Below, piece by piece: positions 18,782 to 26,520 of a stretch of 64,000 bases of DNA. Below the pieces are notes generated by a model. It made no database searches. It was not told where the DNA came from and saw only the letters and a list, made by a program, of their open reading frames with translations. A program made the translations under genes and the position numbers. Every line of letters begins with the position of its first letter. Position 1 is the stretch's first letter. Source of the DNA: Gammaproteobacteria bacterium (GTDB taxonomy: Bacteria; Pseudomonadota; Gammaproteobacteria; HTCC5015); contig BPKE01000002.1 in the NCBI GenBank assembly GCA_026004975.1, positions 496,001-560,000 of the forward strand, read 5' to 3'.

Positions 18782-19731
18782 CCGAGTTCGAGCTCATCCG
18801 CCGCCTGCTCGAGCACATTCCCGGCGCCCGCACCGACGTCGTCCTGGGGGCCGGCGACGACGCCGCCTGCCTGCGCCCGCCGCCCGGCCGCGAGCTGGTC
18901 GTCAGCACCGACACCCTCGTCGCCGGCGTCCATTTCACTCCCGACGTCGATCCGCGCGCGCTCGGGCACAAGGCGCTGGCCGTGAACCTGAGCGACCTGG
19001 CGGCGATGGGCGCCGAGCCCGCCTGGGCGACCCTCGCGCTGACCCTGCCCGAGGCCGACCCGGCCTGGGTGGACGGCTTCGCCGCCGGCTTCGGCGCGCT
19101 GGCCGCCGAGCACGGCGTGGCGCTGGTCGGCGGCGACACCACCCGCGGGCCGCTCGCCGTCGGCGTGACCGTGATCGGCAGCATCGAACCGGGCCGCGCG
19201 CTGCGCCGCGACCGCGCCGTCCCCGGCGACTGGATCTGCGTTTCGGGCGCCCTCGGCGAGGCCGGCTGGTGGCTGACCGAAAGGCGCGCCGGGCGCGAGC
19301 CGCCGCCCGGCAATGCGCTCGACTGGCCGCAACCGCGCGTCGCCCTGGGGCGGGCGTTGGCCGGCCTGGCGCACGCCGCCATCGACGTCTCCGACGGCCT
19401 GATCGCCGACCTGGGGCACATCCTCGAAGCCAGCGGCGTCGGCGCGAGCGTCTACCTGGACGGCCTGCCGCTGGGCGCGCCGCTGCGCGCCCAGCCCGAC
19501 CGCGCCGCCATGCTGCAATTGGCGCTCACCGCCGGCGACGACTACGAATTGTGTTTCACCGTCGCCGAGGTCGACATGGCGCGGCTGGACGCGCTGCAAC
19601 GCCGGCTCGGCCTGCCGCTGTCGCCCATCGGCCGCATCGAGGCCAAGCCGGGCCTGCGCCTGCTCAGCGAGCACGCCGGTGCCTTGCGCATCGAGGCCGG
19701 CGGCTACGACCATTTCGGCCGGAGCGGATGA
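18778..19731 (+). CDS. thiL: Thiamine-monophosphate kinase ThiL
   Basis: ThiL phosphorylates thiamine monophosphate to the active diphosphate cofactor. The 317-residue product starts at GTG 18778, overlapping the nusB stop. It contains the AIR-synthase-like motifs GAGDDAACL, STDTLVAGVHF, KALAVNLSDLAAMGA, VGGDTTRGP and AIDVSDGLIADL. It couples to pgpA through an ATGA overlap. Confidence 0.96.
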   Translation: MTEFELIRRLLEHIPGARTDVVLGAGDDAACLRPPPGRELVVSTDTLVAGVHFTPDVDPRALGHKALAVNLSDLAAMGAEPAWATLALTLPEADPAWVDGFAAGFGALAAEHGVALVGGDTTRGPLAVGVTVIGSIEPGRALRRDRAVPGDWICVSGALGEAGWWLTERRAGREPPPGNALDWPQPRVALGRALAGLAHAAIDVSDGLIADLGHILEASGVGASVYLDGLPLGAPLRAQPDRAAMLQLALTAGDDYELCFTVAEVDMARLDALQRRLGLPLSPIGRIEAKPGLRLLSEHAGALRIEAGGYDHFGRSG

Positions 19732-20216
19732 GCGCCGCGCCGCGCCCGTCCTACCGCGACCTGTTGCGCCGCCCGCACTGGTGGTTGGCTTTCGGCGGCG
19801 GCGTCGGGCTGGCGCCCCGGGCGCCGGGGACCGCCGGCACCCTGGTCGCCGTGCCGCTGTGGTGGTGGGCCGCCGCCTGGCCGCCCTGGGCCTACGGCCT
19901 GTTGCTGGTGGGGGTGATCGGCGCGGGGCCGTGGCTGTGCGGTCGCACCGCCGCCGAGCTCGGTTGCCACGACCATCCAGGCATCGTCTGGGACGAGATC
20001 GCCGGCTTCCTGCTCGCCATGACCGCCGTCGCACCCTCCTGGACGGCCTTGCTGGCCGGCTTCGCGTCGTTCCGCTTCTTCGACGCCGTCAAGCCCTGGC
20101 CGATCCGCTGGCTGGACCGCCGCCTCGGCGGCGGCTGGGGCATCATGGCGGACGACCTGGCCGCCGGTCTGGCGACCGCGGCCGTCTTGCACCTCGCCGC
20201 CTCACTCTGGGGCTGA
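19728..20216 (+). CDS. pgpA: Phosphatidylglycerophosphatase A
   Basis: PgpA dephosphorylates phosphatidylglycerophosphate in the inner membrane, the step after PgsA. The 162-residue product starts at ATG 19728. It shows the family motifs GGVGLAPRAPGTAGTL and HDHPGIVWDEIAGF, with the acidic residues thought to bind metal, and several hydrophobic segments. The nusB-thiL-pgpA order is conserved. Its 3' end overlaps the convergent acyltransferase gene by 15 bases. Confidence 0.94.
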   Translation: MSAAPRPSYRDLLRRPHWWLAFGGGVGLAPRAPGTAGTLVAVPLWWWAAAWPPWAYGLLLVGVIGAGPWLCGRTAAELGCHDHPGIVWDEIAGFLLAMTAVAPSWTALLAGFASFRFFDAVKPWPIRWLDRRLGGGWGIMADDLAAGLATAAVLHLAASLWG

Positions 20217-20861
20217 GGCCAGGCGCGCGCGGGCCTCGGCCTGGGCCGCCTGCAGGGCCGCGTCCAGCCGGCGCGCCGCGCTCTCCAGCCCTTCGCCCGA
20301 CGCCGGCGGCGGCAGGGGCGCGCCCACGACCATCTGCCAGCACCCGAGCGGCGCCGGCAGCCAGGCCCGGTCCCAGGAGCGCAAGCGCCGCGCCGGCCGA
20401 TACGCCAGCCCGAGCGGGATCAGCGGCACGCCGCCGTGCCGCGCCAGAAACAGCGCGCCGGTCTTGGCGCGCTCTGCGGGGCCGCGCGGGCCGTCGGCCG
20501 CGAACACCGGGCTGCGGCCCTCGGCCAGGGCCTTGGCGAGGGCGCGCAACGCCGCCACCCCCGCGCGGCTGGAGGACCCGCGCACCACGCCGACGATGGG
20601 CGGCAACAAGCCGGCGGCCAGCGCCCCGTCGCGCGATGGACTGATCAGAACCACCGGCCGCAGGCCGTGCGCCCGCGCCAGCTCCGGCAGCCACAGCACC
20701 ATCGGCAGCACGTGCTGGTGCCAGAAGCACAGCACGCAGGGCGCGCCCGCCAGGGCGGCCAGGTGTTCGCCGCCGGCCACCCGCCGCCGGCAGCCGTAGC
20801 GCGCCAGCCCCAGGTAGCCGCGCAGCACCGCCCGCGCCAGCGAACGCCGGGCGGCGCTCAC
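20202..20861 (-). CDS. DUF374-family lysophospholipid acyltransferase-like protein
   Basis: The start is GTG 20861 (VSAARRSLARAVLRG), overlapping the stop of the upstream gene by four bases; the 219 residues end at 20202. It has the DUF374/LPLAT motifs FWHQHVLPM near residue 55, LISPSRDGALAAGLL, VRGSSSRAGVAALR and FAADGPRGPAERAKTG. Members are membrane-associated acyltransferases, probably acting on lipid A or lysophospholipid; the substrate here is unknown. It is the last gene of a minus-strand block with the phosphopantetheinyl transferase and runs convergently into pgpA. Confidence 0.85.
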   Translation of the reverse strand: MSAARRSLARAVLRGYLGLARYGCRRRVAGGEHLAALAGAPCVLCFWHQHVLPMVLWLPELARAHGLRPVVLISPSRDGALAAGLLPPIVGVVRGSSSRAGVAALRALAKALAEGRSPVFAADGPRGPAERAKTGALFLARHGGVPLIPLGLAYRPARRLRSWDRAWLPAPLGCWQMVVGAPLPPPASGEGLESAARRLDAALQAAQAEARARLASAPE

Positions 20862-21532
20862 CACCCGCCCTCGAGCAGCGCCGCGCCGTCCACGGCGCGG
20901 CAGTCCAGCGCCGCGATCGGCCGGTCCCAGGCCACCGCCGCCCGGTGCTCCGCGGGGGCGGGCAGGGGACGCCACCACCAGCGCAGCCCGGCGAAATCGG
21001 CGTGGTCGGGGAAAAGGCGCACCCGGGCGACGTCCCACACGCCGCTTTCCCCCTGGGCCTTGATCACGGCTTCTTTGGCCGTCCAAGCCTGGAAGAAGTC
21101 CCCCGCCGCGGCCACCTCCCCGGCGGACACATGCGCCGCGAACGCCGCCGGATCCAGATCCGCGCGCAGGCGCTCGACATCGACGCCGACACGCCCGGCC
21201 GCCGCCACCGCGCAGTACACCGCCGCACCCGCATGGCTGAGGCTGAAATCCGGCCCGTCCGGCCAGTACGGTTTGCCGGCGGCGTTTTCGGACAAGGCGG
21301 CGAGCGTGCAGTCGCTCCGGCCGAGGGCGGCCATCACCCGTTCCAGCAGCAGCAGGGCGAAGGCCGAGCGCCGGCGCGCCGCCTCCAGGCGCAGGCGCAA
21401 CAGCCGCGCCCGCCGGGCGGGCGCGAGGCGTTCGAGCAGGACCGCCCAGGCCGAAGCCCAGCGCGGATCCCCGTCCAAGCCCTCGGGGCACAGGGTGAAC
21501 CACACCTGCAAGAGGGTCTCCCGGGCCGCCAC
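20858..21532 (-). CDS. 4'-phosphopantetheinyl transferase (Sfp/AcpT type)
   Basis: The enzyme transfers 4'-phosphopantetheine from CoA onto carrier proteins. I start it at GTG 21532 (VAARETLLQVWF), one base after the stop of the amidotransferase gene; the ORF-track start is inside that gene. The 224 residues contain the magnesium site GVDVERLR and the catalytic WTAKEAVIK, preceded by FSLSHAGAAVYCAV. No polyketide or peptide synthetase lies in the window, so the target carrier protein is not known. It is coupled to the acyltransferase gene by a GTGA overlap. Confidence 0.9.
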   Translation of the reverse strand: MAARETLLQVWFTLCPEGLDGDPRWASAWAVLLERLAPARRARLLRLRLEAARRRSAFALLLLERVMAALGRSDCTLAALSENAAGKPYWPDGPDFSLSHAGAAVYCAVAAAGRVGVDVERLRADLDPAAFAAHVSAGEVAAAGDFFQAWTAKEAVIKAQGESGVWDVARVRLFPDHADFAGLRWWWRPLPAPAEHRAAVAWDRPIAALDCRAVDGAALLEGGW

Positions 21533-21533
21533 G

Positions 21534-22226
21534 TCAGGCCGCACGCAGCGGCGCCAGCCAACGCCCGTAGACCGCATCGGCGACGGCCTGCAGCGCCGCC
21601 AGCGCCGCCGTCTCCCGCTGCATCGCTTCCGGCCGCTGCACCGTCGGCGCCGGGTCGGCCAGGTCCTGGGGATAGCGGGCGCACCACTGCGGAATCTGCT
21701 CGGCGGTGACCTCCAGATGGAACTGGAAGGCCAGCGCGCTGCCGATCGAGAACGCCTGGTTGGCGCAGTCGCGGCTGCCGGCCAGGCGCACGGCCCCGGC
21801 GGGCAGGTCGAAGGTCTCGCCATGCCAGTGGAAGGCGGTGAATTGCGCCGGCAGGCCCCACGCCCGTCCCGCTGCGGTGGCGTACACCGGCCAGAAACCG
21901 ATTTCCTTGACCGGGTTGGGGCGCACCGCCGCGCCCAGCGCCTTGGCGATCAGCTGCGCGCCCAGGCAGTGACCGAGCACCGGCAAGCCGGCGTCCAGAG
22001 CGGCGCGGATCAGCGCCAGCTCGGCGTCGATCCAGGGCAGGGGGTCGTTGACGCTCATCGGTCCGCCCAGCAACACCAGCGCCGCCGCGCCATCAAGGGT
22101 CGCCGGCACCGCCTCGCCGGCGTCCACCGCGATCAGGCGCCACGGCACGTGTTCGCGGGCCAACACCGTTTCCAGATGACCCGGGCCCTCGCAATCGATG
22201 TGCCGGAAGATCCAGATCTCCTTCAT
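21534..22226 (-). CDS. Class I glutamine amidotransferase-like protein
   Basis: The 230-residue product begins MKEIWIFRHIDCEGPG at ATG 22226, with AGGAG eight bases upstream; this is why I prefer it to the longer ORF at 22250. It has the amidotransferase triad: the nucleophile in LGHCLGAQL and the histidine/glutamate in FQFHLEVT. The family resembles the glutaminase part of GMP synthase but stands alone, and members are often annotated as amidotransferase or gamma-glutamyl hydrolase-like. The partner or substrate is unknown. Confidence 0.87.
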   Translation of the reverse strand: MKEIWIFRHIDCEGPGHLETVLAREHVPWRLIAVDAGEAVPATLDGAAALVLLGGPMSVNDPLPWIDAELALIRAALDAGLPVLGHCLGAQLIAKALGAAVRPNPVKEIGFWPVYATAAGRAWGLPAQFTAFHWHGETFDLPAGAVRLAGSRDCANQAFSIGSALAFQFHLEVTAEQIPQWCARYPQDLADPAPTVQRPEAMQRETAALAALQAVADAVYGRWLAPLRAA

Positions 22227-22250
22227 CGTCGTTCTCCTAGGTGTCGTCAT

Positions 22251-22850
22251 TCAGGGCAGGGACACCCCCGCCGCCGCCAGCATGTCCGTGAGGCGGATCA
22301 AAGGCAGCCCTTCCAGGGCGGTCGGGTCGTCGCCGCGCAGGGCGCGGAACAGCGTGATGCCCAAGCCTTCCGCCTTGAAGCTGCCGGCCGCGTCGTAGGG
22401 CCGGTCGTGGCGCAGGTAGCGCTCGATTCCTTCGGCGTCCAGCGGGCGGAAGACCACCGTGAACGGCACGCAATCGACCTCGGCGCGGGCGGCGCGCGCA
22501 TCGTACAGGCACACCCCCGTGTAAAACACCACCTCCCGGCCGCTGCAGCGCGCCAGTTGCGCGCGGGCGCGTTCGTGGTCGCCGGGCTTGCCGAGCACCT
22601 CGCCGTCCAGCACCGCCACCTGGTCCGAGCCGATGACCAGCGCGTCCGGGGGCAAACTGCCGAGCGCGGGCGCCGTCGCTTTGGCCTTCGCCAGGCGGCG
22701 CACCAAGGTCTCGGGCGCCTCGCCCGGCCGCGCCGTTTCGTCCACCGCCGGGTCGCGCCACTCGAAAGGCAGCGCGAGACGCCGCAGCAAGCGGCGCCGG
22801 TAGGGCGAACTGGAAGCCAGGATCAACGGGCGGGCGGTCTTCGGTGACAT
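22251..22850 (-). CDS. maf: Maf-family nucleotide pyrophosphatase (YceF type)
   Basis: Maf proteins hydrolyse non-canonical nucleotides; the YceF branch acts on m7GTP. The 199-residue product from ATG 22850 shows LILASSSPYRRRLLRRL, the DETARPGEAPE motif, VIGSDQVAVLDGEVLGKPG and YDAAGSFKAEGLG. It is divergent from yceD, the usual neighbour of yceF, which supports the YceF assignment. Substrate is inferred from family and context. Confidence 0.93.
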   Translation of the reverse strand: MSPKTARPLILASSSPYRRRLLRRLALPFEWRDPAVDETARPGEAPETLVRRLAKAKATAPALGSLPPDALVIGSDQVAVLDGEVLGKPGDHERARAQLARCSGREVVFYTGVCLYDARAARAEVDCVPFTVVFRPLDAEGIERYLRHDRPYDAAGSFKAEGLGITLFRALRGDDPTALEGLPLIRLTDMLAAAGVSLP

Positions 22851-22932
22851 CGCTCGGCTCACTCGGGTCTCGCGAAGCGCGCATTGTCCGCGGCGCCGGC
22901 CGCCGCGTCCAGTCGCCGGCCCGCCGTTTGCT

Positions 22933-22961
22933 TTGACAGCCCCGCCGGCCGCCCCTAGAAT
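22933..22961 (+). promoter_or_regulatory. Sigma-70 promoter of the yceD-rpmF-plsX-fabH operon
   Basis: TTGACA (22933-22938) and TAGAAT (22956-22961) are separated by exactly 17 bases, an almost ideal sigma-70 promoter. Transcription should start near 22968, only a few bases before the yceD ATG at 22971, so the mRNA would be leaderless or nearly so; no ribosome binding site is visible before yceD. Confidence 0.8.
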
Positions 22962-22970
22962 GGCGCGCCT

Positions 22971-23504
22971 ATGTCCGCGGTGCTGCCGTCGAGCATCGAT
23001 CCGCGCCGGGCGCTGCGCGAAGGCGGCCGGCTGGACGGGCGCTGGCCGGCGGCACAATGCGGGCGGCTCGCAGCGGCCGTCGAGCGCGTGCTCGACGACA
23101 TCGGCCTGAGCCTGACCCTGAATGCCCGCGGCCGGGCGATCGCGCTCGGCGGGCGGATCACCGCCCGGGTCGAGCTGATCTGCCAGCGGTGCCTGGCCCG
23201 CTTCGAGTGGCGGATCGACGACGAACTCGACTTGATCGTCTATCCCGACGGCGCGCCGGCGCGCGAGGAGGAGGGCGACGTGCTCGAGTTGGACGACGAG
23301 GGACGCATCGCCACCGGTGCCTGGCTGGAAGACGAGGTGCTGCTGCGCCTGCCGTTGATCGCGCGGCACGCCGAAGCCGCCGCCTGCGATCCAGGCATGA
23401 TCGGCCTGGCCGACCGCCTGCGGGCCGAGGCGGAAGCCGCCCGGGCCGCGGCCAACCCCTTCGCCGTGCTGGCGCGGGGCGGCGGCCGCAACGACGACGT
23501 TTGA
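22971..23504 (+). CDS. yceD: DUF177/YceD family protein (23S rRNA accumulation protein)
   Basis: The 177-residue product has the DUF177 features: [22 protein letters not shown] in the middle, an acidic stretch after it and the C-terminal [12 protein letters not shown]. coli YceD helps 23S rRNA accumulation. It lies immediately before rpmF as in most proteobacteria. The ATG is placed right behind a strong promoter without a visible Shine-Dalgarno sequence. Confidence 0.92.
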   Translation: MSAVLPSSIDPRRALREGGRLDGRWPAAQCGRLAAAVERVLDDIGLSLTLNARGRAIALGGRITARVELICQRCLARFEWRIDDELDLIVYPDGAPAREEEGDVLELDDEGRIATGAWLEDEVLLRLPLIARHAEAAACDPGMIGLADRLRAEAEAARAAANPFAVLARGGGRNDDV

Positions 23505-23530
23505 CCGAATGCTTCGCACTGGAGACGACC

Positions 23531-23719
23531 GTGGCCGTTCAACAACGACGCAAAACCCCTTCCCGCCGCGGCATGCGCCGTTCGCACGACGCCCTGCCGT
23601 TCCCGACCCTGTCCCAGGATCCGACCACCGGTGAAGTCCACCGGCGCCACCACGTCGGCCCCGACGGCTTCTACCGCGGCCGGCAGGTGGTGGCGCGCAA
23701 GACCGCCGACGAGGACTGA
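23531..23719 (+). CDS. rpmF: Ribosomal protein bL32
   Basis: The 62-residue basic product starts at GTG 23531 ([20 protein letters not shown]) and contains [18 protein letters not shown], the hallmarks of bL32. It appears in the ORF track only as the tail of a longer shadow ORF. The cysteines of zinc-binding L32 forms are absent, so this is a zinc-independent version. Confidence 0.96.
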   Translation: MAVQQRRKTPSRRGMRRSHDALPFPTLSQDPTTGEVHRRHHVGPDGFYRGRQVVARKTADED

Positions 23720-23794
23720 GATCCGCGGCATGCTTGATTCCGTGCGATCCGCCCGCCTCCGGCGGGCGGCGGCGTGTTTTCGGGTGTCCGACCG

Positions 23795-24826
23795 ATGAGC
23801 GACGCCGTGCAGATCGCTCTGGATGCGATGAGCGGCGACCGCGGCCCGGACGTGGTCGTGGACGCCGCCTTGCACGTCCTCGGCCGCCACTCCGATCTGG
23901 AGCTGGTCCTGGTCGGCGAGAGCCGCTTGCTCGAGACCCTCGTCGACGCCCGGCGCGTCGACCCGTCGCGGCGGGCGCGCCTGGCGATCGAACACGCCGC
24001 CGAAGTCGTCACCATGACCGATCCGCCGACCGCCGCATTGCGCAAGAAAAACGCCTCGATGCGGGTCGCCATCGACCTGGTCAAATCCGGCCGCTGCCAT
24101 GCCGCGGTCAGCGCCGGCAACACCGGCGCCCTGATGGCGATCGGGCGCTTCGTGCTCAAGACGATCCCCGGCATCGAACGGCCCGCGATCTGCGCCGCCT
24201 TGCCGTCGCGGGCGGGGCGCACCTACGTGCTGGACTTGGGCGGCAACGTCAACTGCACCTCCGAGCACCTGTACCAGTTCGCCGCCATGGGTGCGGTGCT
24301 CGCCGAAGCCCTGCGCGGCGACGGTGAGCCGGCCCGGGTCGGCCTGCTGAACATCGGCGAAGAGGAAATCAAGGGCAACGACGTGGTCAAGCAGGCCCAT
24401 GAGCTGCTGCGCCGGGCGCCCTTGAACTACGTCGGCTACGTCGAGGGTTACGACATCTTCGGCGACAAGGCGGACGTGGTCGTGACCGACGGCTTCGTCG
24501 GCAACGTCGCGCTCAAGACCATCGAAGGCGTGGCCAACTTCCTGCGCGACAACCTGCGCGCGGCCTTCTCGCGCAACCTGTTCACCCGCCTGGCCGGCCT
24601 GATCGCCTACCCGGTGTTGCGCGACTTCCGCCGCAAGGTCGACCCGCGCCGTTACAACGGCGCGGCGTTGTTGGGCCTGCAGAGCATCGTCGTCAAGAGC
24701 CACGGCGCTTCGGACCGCGTCGCCTTCGCGAACGCCATCGACATCGCCCGTTCGGCCGTGCGCTTCGACCTGCCCCGGGTCATCGAAACGCGCATCGGGC
24801 TGTACAATGGGAACTCCGCCGCCTGA
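23795..24826 (+). CDS. plsX: Phosphate acyltransferase PlsX
   Basis: PlsX makes acyl-phosphate from acyl-ACP for phospholipid synthesis. I start at ATG 23795 (MSDAVQIALDAMSGDRGP), seven codons into the ORF. The 343 residues show SAGNTGALMAIGRF, LDLGGNVNCTSEHLYQFA, NIGEEEIKGND and DGFVGNVALKTIEG. fabH follows closely. Confidence 0.96.
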   Translation: MSDAVQIALDAMSGDRGPDVVVDAALHVLGRHSDLELVLVGESRLLETLVDARRVDPSRRARLAIEHAAEVVTMTDPPTAALRKKNASMRVAIDLVKSGRCHAAVSAGNTGALMAIGRFVLKTIPGIERPAICAALPSRAGRTYVLDLGGNVNCTSEHLYQFAAMGAVLAEALRGDGEPARVGLLNIGEEEIKGNDVVKQAHELLRRAPLNYVGYVEGYDIFGDKADVVVTDGFVGNVALKTIEGVANFLRDNLRAAFSRNLFTRLAGLIAYPVLRDFRRKVDPRRYNGAALLGLQSIVVKSHGASDRVAFANAIDIARSAVRFDLPRVIETRIGLYNGNSAA

Positions 24827-24847
24827 TTGACCCGCGGGAGACCGACC

Positions 24848-25783
24848 TTGCCCTACACACGCATCACCGGAACCGGATCCTATCTGCCCGAGCGCGTGCT
24901 GACCAACCACGATCTGGAAAAGTTCGTGGACACCTCCGACGCCTGGATCCGCGAGCGCACCGGCATCCGCGCGCGCCACATCGCGGCGGACGGCGAAACC
25001 GTCGCCGACATGGCCGAAGCGGCGCTGCGCCAGGCGCTGGACGCCGCCGGGCGGCGGCCGCAGGATCTGGATCTCATCGTCGTCGCGACGTGTACCGCCG
25101 AAGCCCGGTTCCCGGCGGTGGCCGCGCAACTGCAGCAACGCCTCGGCGTGGCCGGTTTCGCCGCCGTGGACGTGAATGCGGCCTGTTCCGGCTTCATCTA
25201 TGCGCTGAGCCTGGTCGACGCCCTGATCCGGCAGGGCGCGCACCGCTGCGTGGCGGTGATCGGCGCCGAAAAAATGTCGTCGCTGATCGACTGGAGCGAC
25301 CGCAGCACCTGCGTGCTGTTCGGTGACGGCGCGGGCGCCGTGATCGCCGAACCCGCCGAGCAACCGGGCGTGCTGTCCACGCACATCCACGCCGACGGTA
25401 CGCAGGGCGAACTGCTCCACCACCGGCCGGACACCGGCCACATCGTCATGGAAGGCAACAAGGTCTTCCGTCTGGCGGTCAAGACCCTCGAGCGCATCGT
25501 CGACGAGACGCTGGAGGCCAACGGCCTGGACAAATCCGCCGTCGACTGGCTGATCCCCCACCAGGCCAATCTGCGGATCATGCTCGCCACCGCCCAGAAA
25601 CTGGCCTTGCCCGAAGAACGGGTGATCGTCACGGTCGACGAGCACGGCAACACCTCCGCCGCATCCATCCCCCTGGCCTTCGATCACGGCGTGCGCAGCG
25701 GGCGCATCCGCCGCGGCGAATTGCTCCTCATGGAATCCTTCGGCGCCGGCTTCACCTGGGGCTCGGCGCTGCTGCGCTACTGA
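24848..25783 (+). CDS. fabH: Beta-ketoacyl-ACP synthase III (FabH)
   Basis: FabH starts fatty acid synthesis by condensing acetyl-CoA with malonyl-ACP. The triad is present: Cys in DVNAACSGFIYAL (near residue 113), His in IPHQANLRI and Asn in EHGNTSAASIPLA. I choose TTG 24848 (LPYTRITGTGSYLP), because it follows a CGGGAGA ribosome binding site and matches the usual family start; the ORF track begins at a TTG 21 bases upstream. The product has 311 residues. fabD and acpP are not in the window. Confidence 0.95.
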   Translation: MPYTRITGTGSYLPERVLTNHDLEKFVDTSDAWIRERTGIRARHIAADGETVADMAEAALRQALDAAGRRPQDLDLIVVATCTAEARFPAVAAQLQQRLGVAGFAAVDVNAACSGFIYALSLVDALIRQGAHRCVAVIGAEKMSSLIDWSDRSTCVLFGDGAGAVIAEPAEQPGVLSTHIHADGTQGELLHHRPDTGHIVMEGNKVFRLAVKTLERIVDETLEANGLDKSAVDWLIPHQANLRIMLATAQKLALPEERVIVTVDEHGNTSAASIPLAFDHGVRSGRIRRGELLLMESFGAGFTWGSALLRY

Positions 25784-25813
25784 GGGGCGGCGCTTGCCAA
25801 GGCGGCGGGGGGC

Positions 25814-25826
25814 GGCTAGGCTAGCC
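25814..25826. repeat. Short perfect inverted repeat between fabH and gacA
   Basis: GGCTAG-G-CTAGCC is a perfect six-base palindrome around one central base, 40-50 bases before the response regulator gene. It could be a regulator site or simply part of the fabH 3' region; no T-run follows, so a terminator is unlikely. Confidence 0.3.
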
Positions 25827-25864
25827 TCTGGATCTGGCGCATTTGGCGTTTCCGGGGAGCGGCG

Positions 25865-26512
25865 ATGATCCGTGTCTTGATCGTCGACGATCACGATCTG
25901 GTCCGCGCCGGCATCGTGCGCTTGCTGCAGGACGTGGCCGACATCGAAGTCGTGGGCGAGTGCGGCAGCGGCGAGGAGGCGCTGACCGCCTGCCAGACCC
26001 TGAATCCCGACATCGTCCTGCTCGACCTGCACATGCCGGGCATGGGCGGCATGGAGGCGGCCCGACGCATCGTCGACCGCTTCAGGAACACCAAGGTGAT
26101 CGTCCTGACCGCCGAGTCCGAGGCGCCGATCTCGCGCCACACCCTCAAATGCGGGGTCGCCGGCTACGTCACCAAGGGCACCGGCATCGGTGAAATGGTC
26201 AAGGCCATCCGCACGGTGCGCGCCGGCCAGCGCTATCTGTCCCCCGTCGTCGCCCAGAAGCTCGCCCTGTCCGGCATCGACGGCGACACCTCGCCGCTCG
26301 ACAAGCTCAGCAAGCGCGAGCTGGAAGTGCTGATCCGGATCAGCCGCGGCCAGAGCAACCGCGAGATCGCCGAGGCGCTGCACCTGAGCCCGAAGACCAC
26401 CAGCACCTACCGCGCCCGCCTGCTCGAGAAACTCAACGCCTCCAACGACGTCGAATTGGCCCGGATCTGCCACGAGGCCGGTTTGCTGAACAACGTGCCC
26501 AGCGACGGCTGA
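25865..26512 (+). CDS. gacA: LuxR-type response regulator, GacA/UvrY family
   Basis: GacA/UvrY, phosphorylated by a BarA/GacS sensor, switches on small regulatory RNAs of the Csr/Rsm system. The 215-residue product has a receiver domain with the phospho-acceptor Asp54 (DIVLLDLHMPGMGG) and a C-terminal LuxR helix-turn-helix (LSKRELEVLIRISRGQSNREIA). The order gacA-uvrC-pgsA is conserved in gammaproteobacteria and decides the assignment. Start ATG 25865 follows GGGGAG. The cognate kinase is not in the window. Confidence 0.92.
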   Translation: MIRVLIVDDHDLVRAGIVRLLQDVADIEVVGECGSGEEALTACQTLNPDIVLLDLHMPGMGGMEAARRIVDRFRNTKVIVLTAESEAPISRHTLKCGVAGYVTKGTGIGEMVKAIRTVRAGQRYLSPVVAQKLALSGIDGDTSPLDKLSKRELEVLIRISRGQSNREIAEALHLSPKTTSTYRARLLEKLNASNDVELARICHEAGLLNNVPSDG

Positions 26513-26520
26513 GCACCGCC

